Positions 44,729 to 56,658 of a DNA stretch of 64,000 nucleotides are shown in pieces. Source of the DNA: Oscheius onirici (Eukaryota; Nematoda; Chromadorea; Rhabditida; Rhabditidae); assembly GCA_932521025.1 (NCBI GenBank), contig OW051471.1, positions 3,782,001 to 3,846,000 of the forward strand, read 5' to 3'. The notes under the pieces were generated by a model. It saw only the letters and a list, made by a program, of their open reading frames with translations, was not told the origin of the DNA and did no database searches. Positions within the stretch are counted from its first letter, which is position 1, and each line of letters opens with the position of its first letter. Both the position numbers and the translations under genes were made by a program.

Positions 44729-47700
44729 ATGAGTACTCCCTCGGGTAAGGGCAGAAAGAGGCCCATGAAGACTCCGAAAAGGGAAACATTAGACTTTGTA
44801 GGCGGTACGTTTCTCAATATTTCTTTATCCAAACTGCAGACGGCTCAGAGACTGAGTATGGCGATAACACCGATAAAGAAGAAGAGGAGTTTTATGCCGG
44901 AAATGCAGTCGCGGAGAAGCCTCTACCATCTTCCCGTCTTCTCGAAATGCTGGAAGAACAAAACGGAGAAGAAAATGCAGACGAAGCTGTAGGGTTTTTC
45001 CAACTTTTGTTTCAAAATGACTTATAGTCTCCTAGTACCAGCAAAAGAAAGAGATTATCCGGTCTCGATCCGCTCGTCAATCTTCTCGGAGATGAGGCAA
45101 AAATAGACAGAAATTTTTCCTCCACTCATGGTAAGTTTTTCATCTTATTTTCTCGAAAAAGATGTTTCAGCCACGCCCTATCTTGCTTATGACGAAGAGC
45201 ACTGGAATCCGCTATCCTCATACAGACTGCCATCCGATATTACACTTCAAAGAATTCACAAATCTGGAGGAGAAGGCGTCGGAAGAATTGAGGTTTGCTA
45301 AGACTTTTCTTCAAAACATTCATATTTTCAGGTTGGAAATGATCTACAAATGGATGCGGGTACAAAGGCCGGAAATAGACGCGTCTCGGCCTTCATCGTG
45401 AACGTCTGCAACGACAAAAAGGAGCAAATTGGCCAGTATCAGAAGATGGACGGGAAAATTCGTTCCATCAAGTCAGTCTTTGTACGTTTTCACACAGATC
45501 CCTTTTAGATACTTCTGGAAGGCAAACAACACTCCGGAAAAGTTCCAGCAGCTCTTTGACGACTTTGAACGATTCTCCGGAGTTCCGTGCCCCTTCAAGC
45601 TGGCCCAAGTCATCAAATTCCCTAATTGCTATCTAAGTAGCCTTCATTTATTTTACTTTTTAACTAAACAAATTTTCAGACACATTACGAATCTCCGACG
45701 TTAGTCTGCGTCGACTGAACGACCTCATGGAGCTTTTGAGCCACACTCCTGTCATCGTGACAATCAATCGGGCCTCAAAGTACATTGAGGAAAAGGAAAA
45801 GGCTGCCGGCTATCAGTATTCGGTAGTATTCTTTCTTTTCAATTATTTACTTCTTCAGATTGACAAAAAGTCGCTCCAAAAGTGCATGAAGGCACTAGAA
45901 GGCGAGGGTCTTCTTCACATTTACGAGACCACCGTCTTGTGCGATGGAGCACAAAATACGGTATGTTCGTCCTCTAGAACCTGAGACAACCCAAAATTCA
46001 GATTCAATGCATTTGCCACAGAGATATCGTCAGTGTTGATGAACCAATTGTAAAGGAATACATCGAGAGCACAATTGACCAATATCATAAGGAGGGAAGA
46101 GTCTTCCCCCACGGACAACTCAGGTTTGTTTGTTTTTATTTTCCTCTTTTTTGAGAGATCACTACTGCTTGTAAGCAGACTTGATTTCCTTGACGTACTT
46201 TTTGGACTCGTCGTCAGCGAGCCAGGTTGTCAGTCCGGCGCAGCGGAATCCCACGGCGTAGGCGACAAAGTGGTAGAGCTTGTTGTGAAAGCTGGGCGGA
46301 TGAACTTTGATGAGGCTTTTGATAAGATTCGGAATGTCGAAGCAGTCCTTCTTCTCCACATCTTTCATCAGAATGGCCGAAACCCAGGCAACGGCGGTTC
46401 GTCCCACGCCGCCAAAACCTTGCAGAATGACGGGCGGAGTGAACTGATCGACACTCTTGCGCATAATTTGCATCTCCTTCTTGGTCAGCGTCTGGATGCA
46501 GGTGGCGAAAGTGTCGATATTGGGCCAGGTGCCTTCGGGCCAGCTGTCGTAGTGGAAGAGAGTTACTTGACGAATCTTTTTGTCCTCGTCCTCTTCTTCT
46601 TCCGTCGACTTGTCCTTCTTCTGCTGCACACTGGAAGCCTCGATCTCGTCCGTACTGGTCAACTCCATGTCGTAGGAGAAGAATCCCTTGTGGTCGTTCT
46701 TTTTGAGCAATTTGATGGTGTAGCGACCGTGCTCCAGCGTCATCGAAGTGCCTTCCTTCTGAGGCCAGTAGCTATAGCACTTGTCCGAGTCCGAATCGCT
46801 GACTCTCTCACTGAGACTCAGAATCAGCTTGACGTTGTCCTTCCAGACATTGATCCAGAACCCGAGACAGCTGTCTTTTGTCAGAGCCTGCCAAATGACG
46901 TATTCATCCCGTTCCAGCTTGGCATACATGGCCGGCACGTAGTCGTCCGTCTTGACGCGGAAGCACTCTCTGATCGGGATCGGCTGATGATTCTTCTCGA
47001 GATTTTGCAGAAAGCCGCCACATTGCAGCTTGGTCTTGTTCAAGGCATCAAAGAGGTACTGACGGTTCTTCGAGTCCATATTGGCGAAATGCTGGTAGGC
47101 ATCGACTGGCTTCTCGTCCTGATTGGCTGGTAGCAGGCCGAGACGGGAACGGTTAGCAGAGCTTGCAGCACGACGAATCTTCGGAGACATCTTTCTGATA
47201 TAGTCTTCTTTGCTATGCTTTTATGCTAGGCAATTAGTGTTTTTTTGTCTTCTTTCAAAAAGTTACAAAACTTTGACGAGAGATTAGGAAACCAAGATTT
47301 CAGGTACTCATTCAAAAAACGAGGAGAACAGTTGACAAATGACAAGGAAATGATGAATATTAGTACGGACCGCGTCCTGAAAAGTTTCGATCCCAACGTC
47401 GCGATGACCGTCGACAACCGCTTCAACATATTCCGAGCCATGGCAAATTTTTCTCTTTTAGGCTTTAAAAATTGAAACTTCAGACGTCTCGAGCAACTGT
47501 GATGAAGCAGGAAGTTGAAGACGGCGACACTACCATCGTTGACGAGACGCTGACGGAAGGAGACGAGGACAAAGACGTCAAACCGCTACTAATGCCGCCG
47601 GAAGATCCAATGGACATTTCAATGAACGTTTCCATGATGGATGATGATATTATGACAATGCCGCGTTCGTTTTCTTCTATAACTTTGATCACGAAACGTG

Positions 47701-50700
47701 TTTTCAGCAGTTGAACGCAAAAGAGTGGTGAAATTGAACACATCGATGGCCAATCTTTACGGATATCAGTCAAAGGCTCTCCGTTTTGGAATCCTCCACG
47801 AGATGGTCTATCAGTTCGTCTACGGACATCCGATTGAGACGAAACCGAACTTTTATGAAAAGTTAGCCATTATTCAGGCATTCAACAAAAAAAGATTTAG
47901 ATTTCCTCTCGGAACTCCGCTCAATATGTGGCCATTTAATCCTGATCCGCACGTTTACGTCGATCAGGAGGATCCAACTCGCTTCATCCCTCCTCTGCCT
48001 CCGTTTGAGGGCTTAGCAAGAGGCTGGTTCATGCTACAGGACTTGATCACGGCCCTTCCGCTGTCCGTATTTGTCCTGGTCGCCTATGTGCCGAAGAACG
48101 TCGACAATTCAATCCTGGACGACTATTTAAGACATCCAATTAGACGTCACACAGTTATTGGCGATCTACCCAACGAAATGCGCATTCCCTTGATCAGAGT
48201 CGGTCTATTTTCAATGTTTAAGCCAAGATGGTTCAGGACAAGAAGTTGTACCGTCAGATGGAGCACCAGCTTCTGTGCCTCTCCGCCATGGGACTGATGT
48301 GTGCCGGGGAAAATCCCGACCCGAAGAGATTCGTTACAGCTGCCTCGGCCATGTTTTTCGTTACCAGAAGGTCAGATTATTTTCTCTACAACGAAAAGGC
48401 TAGAAAAAGGCTCGAGTTATGCTAAAAATCGAAGTAGCGCTTCCATATTCGTGCTGGGAAAGTAATTCTGTTACTGTAGAAACCATTTTTAGTCAACGAC
48501 ATTTAGACAATATTCTAAAGATTCAATTTGCAGAGGGGAACTGTACGATACGAGCACAAGTGCCCGTGGATATGCCACAATTTCCGACCCCATCGACCAC
48601 TATCAGCGCTACGTGCACGGATTCGACTCGCTACAAAAAGTCCAACGATATTGGCAGCATCTTCGAGCCATCGTTCAGTCGACTCCGCTCTCTTTCCGCG
48701 TCGATATGGCTCACAGTGAGGCGGCTCTTCAGAGACACAAAAAGTACAGTCAAGGCCTACTGGACAAGGTATCTTTTTTTTTAGTTCTAACCAAAATTTC
48801 GTCTTAGAGCAAAGTCACAAAACTGCCCGGAGAAGATCTGTCGACTATAGAGCCAATGGAGCCCCGAGATGGCTGTGGCGGTTTTGACTCTGCTCTCTTT
48901 TTGCATCTTCGTCGTCACTGGGATCTGAATCCTCGTCCCAGCGTCTACGTGAGCTGGTACATTGGCAGATTCAGACGAAATGCCGAGCTTGCCCAGGATT
49001 TCATTAATCAGAGGTAACTCGAAATACGACTTTTTTTCCTGTGGGAAACTGCCATATTATAACCGTCCCGTAAATATTAAAACCGTGTCGAAAAAGTGAA
49101 TTCTTCACGGGCGGTTATTAAGATGTCTGGAGCAAAAAAAAAAGTATAGTTCTGGGACCATCGTTTTGTTTCGAAAGCTCGTCCAAAGAAGTTTTACCAT
49201 GGCTGCTTCGAAACATCTTTTACGAGTAACCTCAACTTTATTTCAAAACGAATTTAGTTTTCCTTACTTTCAGAGTACAAAACCTGCAGCATGACTGGAA
49301 CAGTTTCGTAAAGAGTATGATGCCGAGTGATTTGGATCTGACGAAGAACAAGCGAGCAATGGCCAACACGACGACAATATACCCATCGACGAGGGCTTCG
49401 ATTACAATCGAGCCGAAAAGCAAGACGCGGCTTCAAGGCACGAAAAAGTCGCAGGAATGGAGAAAGAAGAAACGTCCACTAGATAGCGTCGATCTCGTCA
49501 GTCAGGAGAGCCGTGTCCACATGCGATGCCGTTTCAATGCTCGCGAAAAGGACATGCTCATTCTGATCCGAGCTGTCGGCTTCTTCCTCAACCCCGTCTA
49601 TCGTTTTTGGCTCGATCCGACTGTTCTTCGCGATATCATGCACGATTATATGCCGGAATCACGGAGCAAAACTGTCCAGGTACTGTGTTTTTCAGGTCCG
49701 TTTTATCCCAAAAGTTTAGAGTTTGATGGCAGCCGGAGTTCGTGAAATGGTCCGACCGAATCGACTGGCTTACCTGCAGCGAATTGTCAGAAATCTGTCC
49801 ACCTTCCCGAAAATGTGTCAGCTTCGATATCAGCTGGCCTCTCAGCCGCTGGTTTCTCCCCAGGACAAGACCATTTTCTTCAAAAATGCCTTCGATCTGG
49901 CCAACAAACTGCTCTTCATGTTAGCTTTATTCTTTTAGTTTGTCCATGAAAACGGTTCAGGGACAATCAGAACATGCCGCACACGTCGACAGATGACGCC
50001 ACTTTCCAGGCCTTTTTGAAAGAAGGCGAATTCGTCCTTGCTCAGGAAAAGACCCAGTCGAATCCGATGCCTCTTCGCTCTAGAGCTCCAGTTGCCCTAC
50101 CCCACATTCATCATTCAGTCGCTGTCAATGTTCTCATGGTATGTTTATTCTTTTTTTTTTTCAAATAAGTAACGAATTTCAGGGCATTCTGATCCATTGT
50201 CACGAGGGAATGGTCTCTGAGAGGATACTAAGTCAGCTGAATGCTACCGTAATCCATAATGCTCTTCAAGTCCTCCGTTCCGATGGTCTCGTCTCCCGAA
50301 CTCGAGCTATGGATCCGGCTCTGATGGTCGTCACCAAAAATCAGGCCGTTTTGTCTGTCTAGTAGGTGTTTGTCCGGTATGTTAACAACAAAAAGTTTCA
50401 GTTTCCGCCACTTCTTCGCCCACCGATTCCATCCGGATATTATCGAGCAGACAAATCTGGTTCTTCGCTCCTTCCCGCCAGTTGTAGACAACAAAAGGGA
50501 GCTCTTCCTGTACAGCGGAGACCATGTCGGGCTGATAATTGCTGCCAGTAATGCCTTCTACAGCCAGGTTTTTATCCGTTTTTTTAGTCTAAATTTAAAT
50601 TTAGAACGATCTCGACGTGGAAGTGGACCAGGAGATTCTGAACATTTTCGATGAGGCTAGCACACAGGAGCAGCAGTCAACAAAACAGATTCGCTATCTG

Positions 50701-52202
50701 GAAAATGCTGATTTGCATCTGGAAAAGCTCAGCGTCACCCATATTCTCAATTCCAACGGCGAATGTTTTGTTAGGGCCGAAGATTTGGCCGAAACGCTCG
50801 ACAGGTTTGTTTTCTATTTTTTTTTTGTTAAAAAATAAAGTCTTAGATCTCAAGACAAGGACGAAATCGAGTCCGCGACTCCCAGCGTCTATATTCTCGG
50901 TTTCCCGATCGCGAATCTCCGAAAACCCATGAACAGGGTCTATACGGCGATCAAAGAGGCCGGAGTTATGGGCATCAAGCTGGAGGATCTGGTCAGTAAG
51001 ACCAAACTAAAGAAGGAAGCAGTCAAAGAGCTGATTCTGCACTTGTGGACCGGAAATTGCGTTGGTTTTTCTTGTTTTAATTTCTTTCAACTCAACATGT
51101 AAACAATAAAAGTCCAAAATATGTACAATAGGGTTACGATAACGTCCTCATTTTCAAAGCAGTCTTCAAAACCAGGAAATTTATCCTGGAACAGTGAATT
51201 TGGTTGATGCGAGTAGTTTTTTTTTTCAAAAGTTGTTTCCTATTCTAGGCATGTTTTTCGAGCTGAGCCTCGTAGGTATTCAGAATAAGAAAAATATTTG
51301 AAGAAAACGAGATTTCAGATTATTGAATGCGGAGTGGATGCAATTCGTTGGATCGCTACGGAATTCCGCGAAGCGTGGTGTGTTGACGTCTACGACCGCG
51401 TCCTTTACCCGAAACCATGGACCCTTCCGACTGGCGGAATCTGTCTGCCGACCGTTCGCTGGATGGCCGAGAGCTGTCTCTTCACAATTGTCGCCAACGC
51501 CGGCATCTCGATGAAGGATCTCCATTTCCGATATGAATTTGCTCTACAGCCTTCTGCCGTCACCGAACTCGTTCGTTTTCTCATTGATTGTTCTCTAAAG
51601 TCGTTTTAGGTCCAACTTCTCGTAAAGGCAGAATGTGTAGAGCTGAAGGAGGAACAATTCTCTAATATGGAACTCGCTTCTCCTTTTGATGGTTAGTTTT
51701 CGCTTTTTTTCAGATCGTTCTAACAACGTATAGTCCTTTTAGAAAGGGAATACCGTAACCTGTTTTATTCGCTCCGAGACCCAGATTTCAAAGTAAGAAA
51801 ATGAAATAGGAACGCAGAAGACTGACCCATCTTAGCCCTTAAAAGTTGGATAAGCACTCAATAAAATATAAGTTTGAGAAACGCGTCTCAAAAGAAGAGT
51901 TGCAGTTACAGTATAGCCCTCTTCCAATTAAAACATAAAAAATAACAAATCAAATTGCAGATAATCTTCCAATGACGACGTGTACCTACCTGCTTCCGAC
52001 TGTCGACTGTGCCGAACGATTCGGCCGAATCTTTTCCGACGTCTCTCTGCTGCCATCAATGCAATCCGTGGCTCGTCCCGACGACGAATACGTCGACATG
52101 GATCCGCACGAGACGTCTCTCTTGGAACTGCCCTCAGATACGGACAACAAGGGCGTCCATCTAATGGATTTGGAGGAAGATAACGAGTTGGCTCTCTTGT
52201 AA
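44729..52202 (+). CDS. GTF3C1: TFIIIC largest subunit (GTF3C1, B-box-binding)
   Basis: Binds the B box of tRNA genes to recruit TFIIIB and RNA polymerase III. Roughly 20 or more exons; first ones 44729-44804, 44840-44988 and from 45028; last exon ends 52202. Recognisable parts: basic N-terminus (GKGRKRPMKTPKRE); helical winged-helix-like regions (SDVSLRRLNDLMELLSHTP, 45.7 kb); the core LRFGILHEMVYQFVYGHP with FIPPLPPFEGLARGWFMLQD and ITALPLSVFVLVAYVP (47.8-48.1 kb), which match GTF3C1; a long helical C-terminal half (FNAREKDMLILIRAVGFFLN); and an acidic tail (LMDLEEDNELALL). The ATG follows TTTAGAGTAAA. The 46124-47303 intron contains an antisense intronless PTP-like gene. Total length, near 1,700-1,800 aa, is usual for the family. 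Not every small exon boundary was checked. Confidence 0.85.
46162..47190 (-). CDS. Protein tyrosine phosphatase-like pseudophosphatase, nested in a GTF3C1 intron
   Basis: Single exon, 342 aa, antisense in the host intron. PTP-fold landmarks: FRVKTDDYVPAMYAKLERDE (substrate-loop region), FWINVWKDNVKLILSLSE, TLFHYDSWPEGTWP (WPD-loop region, with E replacing D) and the P-loop position ILQGFGGVGRTAVAW. In active PTPs the P-loop reads H-C-x-x-G-x-G-R. Here the His and catalytic Cys positions are Q and G, while G-x-G-R-T is kept, so catalysis is not expected and a phosphotyrosine-binding or scaffold role is more likely. Nematodes have many such intronless sperm-enriched PTP genes (family knowledge); male expression here is inferred. 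A TATA-like CATAAAAGC lies about 30 nt upstream of the ATG. Confidence 0.88.
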   Translation of the reverse strand: MSPKIRRAASSANRSRLGLLPANQDEKPVDAYQHFANMDSKNRQYLFDALNKTKLQCGGFLQNLEKNHQPIPIRECFRVKTDDYVPAMYAKLERDEYVIWQALTKDSCLGFWINVWKDNVKLILSLSERVSDSDSDKCYSYWPQKEGTSMTLEHGRYTIKLLKKNDHKGFFSYDMELTSTDEIEASSVQQKKDKSTEEEEDEDKKIRQVTLFHYDSWPEGTWPNIDTFATCIQTLTKKEMQIMRKSVDQFTPPVILQGFGGVGRTAVAWVSAILMKDVEKKDCFDIPNLIKSLIKVHPPSFHNKLYHFVAYAVGFRCAGLTTWLADDESKKYVKEIKSAYKQ

Positions 52203-52358
52203 AATACTTTTTTTCCCGTTGTTATCTGAATGTTATAAGCATCTCTTTACCACTTTACCAAATCTTTTTCTTTACCACTTTACCAAAAAAAAAATTTCTG
52301 GTCACTGCCAGTCGATATCGATGTTGTTTTGTGCGTAATGTAAAGCAAGGTTAAAAGA

Positions 52359-54491
52359 ATGAGCAACGAAAATGCTCTACGGTGGTATTCCTATCGATAC
52401 TGGGTGTCGGGAGCACCAAAAACGGAAGTCATCGTTCCAGTTGACCTGGAACCGGTCAGGACGGCAGAACAAATTCCATCAACCAGCGTAAGTTTCAAAC
52501 GTGTTTTTGTAGCTTTTAAACGTTATCGAACCAAGAGAAAAAGGCTCTAAAAAGATGAAAAAGCGGAAATTGTCTACGGGAAACGTGAGCTTCGTTTTGC
52601 CTCAAACTCATTTTATTTTGTCGTGTTCTTAAAATGTTATCACTCGAAAACCAAATTGGTTTCTTGTAAAACCAGGGAAATCTTTGTTTTTTTTTGTAGG
52701 TTGTTCGGGATGGAATCATCAGCAACAGTCGAAAAATGAAAAACCTATGTCTTTAGCTGTTGAAATAGTTAGGTTTGACTTGAGACTGTCGAGCATACCC
52801 TGGGAACGGAATGGAAAAAAATCCTCATTTATTCTCGTTTTCTAACGCTATTCCAGCAATTTTAATTTCAGACACCTCTAGATGAGCCGATAACAACAGA
52901 TCCATTCCCGGAAACAGGCTGGGATAGGATAAAAGCGCTCTACGACGGACCAAGTATGGAAACGGACGTTATTCAACGAGTAAATTGTTCTAATTTTGTT
53001 TAAAGCGGCAGTGTACCTTCGAAATTTGGCGGGGGCGAATCCGACGCACTTCGCGCGGCAATTCAAAATATTTCACTGAAGGAATCATCAAAAACATTAA
53101 CGATTTATGGCCATTTTTTTGTTATTTTCTTCGTGATTTTAAAAACATCAATTTTAGGTCGCAAGAATGTCCTTTTTCGGTGGATTTATAATTGGCGGAG
53201 CGTCTGGCTATCGACAGGCCGCGGCCACCTTTGAAATCAACAATGTCGGTCGGAAGTACCTTAGTCCCAGTGATTCTATTGTAAGTCTTTTCATTGTTCC
53301 TCTTAAAATTAGAAATTTCTAGAAAAGACGAACAGATTATGCCATTCTTCGATTCGCGAAAGCCGGCTTTGGAATGGGCATCAAAGCTGCCGGTATTGCC
53401 GGTGCCATTGTGTTAGTTTTCCTCTTTATTTTATTACAAAAAACCATATTTAGATTGGCGACAACGCATCTGGCGGCTTACAGAAATCGCTTCAGTTCCT
53501 GGTATTTCCCGGCATTATCAGGTGCGCTAGCAGTCACTCTGCACACAGGTCGCGACTCAGTGACCGAATAAACTCATACTTTTCATTTTCAGCCAGTTTC
53601 GGAACCGTCTTCGCCTTCCCTCTCGGCCTTCTCGGCAGTGCCAAGGCTTGTGGACTCGGCATCTCATCAGGGTTCGTTTGTTTTTCTTTTTACCAACAAA
53701 CTGCTTCCTTCGTTGTCAGTTTACCCTTATTTAGCCACAATCAGATAAGACTTTATGTCAAGTCAACAGAGCATTTTTTTTCTTGTTTTTTTTTCTTTCT
53801 TTGGGAGCAGTTCTTAAAACTATTCGATGTTTGTCATGCACAAAATTCTCTAAACCATGTCATGGAAAGGGGGCTTTATGCCCGAATTTTCTTAACAAAG
53901 TTCGATTTTTGCAACAAAGACGGAAAGTTATGACTTCTACAGCCCAACTGAGTTGCATAGCGAGAGTGATAACCCCTTAAAAATGCTTAGGCTCTCACCG
54001 CAGACTGATCGCCAAAAAGTTAAGACATCTCCGACCCAACTGACGATTGCAAAGCGAGAGTGATAACCTTTTTTTAAGGCTTAGGCTATCATTAGAAGCA
54101 TACTTATTGTTTACCCTGTCCATTGTTTCTAATGCATTGGCGTACTTTATGCCCGCGAGCATAAAGTTACGCGTCCTCATGGAAAGGAGTGAGTCCAAAC
54201 AAACTCATCTAATTCCAGTTTTTTGTCTGTATTCTAGCCGAGTTCTAAAAACTAAATTTCAGGCTGACGCTAGCAGCAGTGGTCCATCTCTACGCGATGA
54301 GTGTCGACAAGTCTGTCAACGATGCCTACTGGCTGTTCAAGCGAGACTACGAGAAGGAACTGAATCAAGCGGCCAAATGGGACAGACGAGTAGAAGAGTT
54401 GATGAAGGCCGAAAATATAACCTGGAGACAGACGGCCGTGAAGAAATTGCAAGAACAAGACGAGGCCAGACTACGGAGCCAAGACGACTAG
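52359..54491 (+). CDS. TIMMDC1: TIMMDC1-like complex I assembly factor
   Basis: Membrane-arm assembly factor of mitochondrial complex I, related to Tim17/22/23. Exons: 52359-52487, 52872-52957 (TTDPFPETGWDRIKALYDG, the family's E-x-G-W-x-R-I hallmark), then 53161-53280, 53323-53411, 53454-53521, 53593-53671 and 54263-54491, which close in frame. Hydrophobic Gly/Ala-rich segments (MSFFGGFIIGGASGYRQAA, MGIKAAGIAGAIV, FPLGLLGSAKACGLG, LTLAAVVHLYAM) fit four helices. The tail is charged (AENITWRQTAVKK). The junction between 52957 and 53161 is not resolved: frames through 53003-53115 do not connect in phase. So the upstream exons could be a separate short gene with a second start at ATG 53168 (also 7 nt after TTTTAG). 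GTF3C1 ends 156 bp upstream on the same strand. Confidence 0.72.
53930..54097. repeat. Two-copy imperfect direct repeat in a TIMMDC1 intron
   Basis: Two copies of a roughly 65-bp unit share CCCAACTGA, AGCGAGAGTGATAACC and CTTAGGCT, at about 53943-53995 and 54038-54090. The host intron (53672-54262) is unusually long for the gene. No coding capacity. Confidence 0.6.
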
Positions 54492-54560
54492 GATTCTTTT
54501 GTAGAACGTAATAGAGATGATTTTTTTGTTAAAAGAAAGTTTTTATTGCAAACAATTTGT

Positions 54561-55247
54561 TCAAACTTGAGGAAGCTGTAGCGGTGGAAGAGCATTGTGC
54601 TTTCTCATGGATTCCTCCTTTTCTAGCTCAATTTTCTTAGGATAGACGGGAATCGGAGCAGTTCCCAGCGGCCAGTTTTTTTTCTTCTCACTGACACGTT
54701 TTCCGCTGAAGAAACGGCCGCAGGTGCAGAGGAAGCAGAACTGCTCCCGGTAGGGAGTCAGACACAGAATGGCAAGAAGACAATGGACGATCGGGAAGAC
54801 CATGACGAACCAAGGGAGCAAGTCCATGGCTGCCTTCATCAGATCCATCATCATGTCTTGACTGCTGTTTCCGGAACTCGAGTCTGATTCTGCAATTCGA
54901 TTGGTTTTTGAGCGACTACTGCGAATCTGTTCAGAAGGAAAAATTCCGTAACCGTTTCTATCTTTCTTTGCGTTACCGTTTAGATACTCAGTCAAATACG
55001 CAGCTAATATAGGAACAGCTAAGTGTCCAATATTAGTGTGGTTAGTTTGAGTTAGGACTCGAAGCATAGAACACTCTTACCTCCTCCCATCAACTGATCC
55101 ATGAGTCCAGACTTGACCAACCATTTCATCACGACTTTCATCGCGAATCCGATGAAGGTCAAAAGGAAGGACGGGTAGTACAGGAAGATGGGAATGAGAG
55201 CGTAGGGGAACAGGAGCCACATGTCCAGGAAGGCTGCTGGACGTTTC
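54561..55247 (-). CDS. Multi-pass membrane protein, unrecognised
   Basis: Two exons (55081-55247 and 54561-54893) join in frame. The first encodes hydrophobic segments MWLLFPYALIPIFLYYPSFL and LLTFIGFAMKVVMKWLV. The second has a Ser-rich loop (ESDSSSGNSSQDMMMDLM), another pair of hydrophobic stretches (LLPWFVMVFPIVHCLLAILC) and a Cys-rich turn (FCFLCTCGRFF), then a basic tail ending LPPLQLPQV. Upstream of 55247 is an acceptor-like TTTCAG; no earlier exon could be joined, so the true start may be the Met at about 55226 or lie further right. No family recognised. Confidence 0.6.
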
Positions 55248-55655
55248 TGAAAGACACAAAGTGAATAAGAGATGCTAACAAGAAGGGCTAGTGGATATAC
55301 CAGTTCTCAAAGGCTCAGAAGTAAGACAAGATCAGAAAAGTTCTACAGGTCTTCTGCCAGATATACTAACAATAAGACTTGGTAGACTTTCTTCGAGATG
55401 ATTTTTGAAGACTGTACCTTTTTTGGTAGATTCAAGGTCACAGATAGTTTGGGTCAGAGCAGGACGAACAAGAAAATTGGATCTACGAGAACAGAAGTTC
55501 TGCAAGCATCAGTAGAACTACCCAAGTCCTTATTCGAGAAGAAAGACGAGCTGCAACAAGAGGAAGGTGAGAAAAAGTCTCGAGGCGAACAAGAGAAGAA
55601 AAAGAGAGCCGTAGGCAATTTTTATTAGTCCACCTATCGATTAGTTAGAAGCAGC

Positions 55656-56513
55656 CTATTTCTTGACCGGGCGGAGAGCTTTTCCTTCGTTGTCGGAGGT
55701 AATGAGATGGGAGCCGATGGCCTCGTTGATCTGTGCGCGCTTCGCCATCTTTCCAGGGCGAAGAATCGAGCTGAATGGCTGCGACTTCAGCTTGGCCTTC
55801 TCCCTCTGGGCGATGGTACGGACGTCCGAGTTCATCTGGACCGACGGGGGCTGACTCGTCTGGGCCGTGAGAGCTTGCATGACCCAGTGCTTGGCTTCAG
55901 TTGTCTCCGGACGCTCGATGATCATAGAAATCTGTCCGGATCGCTGAAGTCCTTTGATCAGCAGGTCTCGGGCCACATCCTTGTCCGTGACGGGAACTCC
56001 ATCGATGTCGACCACATGATCTCCGATGATAAGCTGCTGCGAGGCGAGACTGTTGGCATCACAGCGACTGACGAGCACACGGTTCTGGAAGTGCTTGATG
56101 CCGAGACCGAGCTTCGGGCCGCCTTGCTGCCAGACCAACTTGGCTACCAGATAGGCATAGCCGTCACGACGCTGAATCAGCTTCTCACGGTCGGCCGGGA
56201 TGTGACAGCGCTGCTCCAGTTCCTCCACCTTCTTCTCATCGCGACAGACACGCAAAACGACGCCTCCATTGATCGCACCGAAGCGCAGGGCGCGGAAGAA
56301 GCTGTTCGTATCGGTCATCTTCTTGTCGTTTACGCACAGAATCTGGTCTCCGATCTTCAGCTTGCCGTCGGCGATTGTTCCCGGCTGGACCTTGATGATG
56401 ATGAGCTTGTCGTTCGGAGTGGCTCCCAGTGGCTCGCCTTCTTCCATCTCCAGCTGCACGTCGAACATGTTGGCGGCTGTCTCTCCCATCCTTCCGGCTG
56501 CTGGCGAACACAC
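55656..56513 (-). CDS. Two-PDZ protein of nematode type, intronless
   Basis: Single exon, 285 aa (277 if the second Met, 56489, is used). PDZ 1 includes [37 protein letters not shown] and [10 protein letters not shown]. PDZ 2 includes [37 protein letters not shown] and [11 protein letters not shown]. The C-terminus is basic ([14 protein letters not shown], ending LRPVKK). The [32 protein letters not shown] pattern resembles a nematode-restricted family of multi-PDZ proteins. A strong TATA box (CTATAAAAGGC) lies 30-40 nt upstream. PDZ domains bind C-terminal peptides of membrane proteins; two membrane-protein genes flank it. Compact, intronless and TATA-driven suggests tissue-specific expression, which is inference. 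Confidence 0.88.
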   Translation of the reverse strand: [285 protein letters not shown]

Positions 56514-56542
56514 GACTCGAATGGCCTCTAGCTGCCAAGGCT

Positions 56543-56554
56543 TGCCTTTTATAG
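56543..56554 (-). promoter_or_regulatory. TATA box of the two-PDZ gene
   Basis: Minus-strand GCTATAAAAGGC, a near-perfect consensus, 30 nt before the ATG at 56513 and 54 nt before the ATG at 56489. Confidence 0.65.
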
Positions 56555-56658
56555 CTTCAGTTTTAACAGGACATTTCTTATCAGAATTTTACAAGATCTA
56601 ATCGGGTTATTTTCGAAACTTCGACAAAATATTACAAACAGAAGCGAGACAAATAGTG

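Noticed and set aside
46075-47133. Long plus-strand frame of 352 aa opposite the PTP-like gene
   Set aside because: Antisense shadow; the minus strand has clear PTP motifs.
55707-56531. Long plus-strand frame of 274 aa opposite the PDZ gene
   Set aside because: Antisense shadow of the two-PDZ coding sequence.
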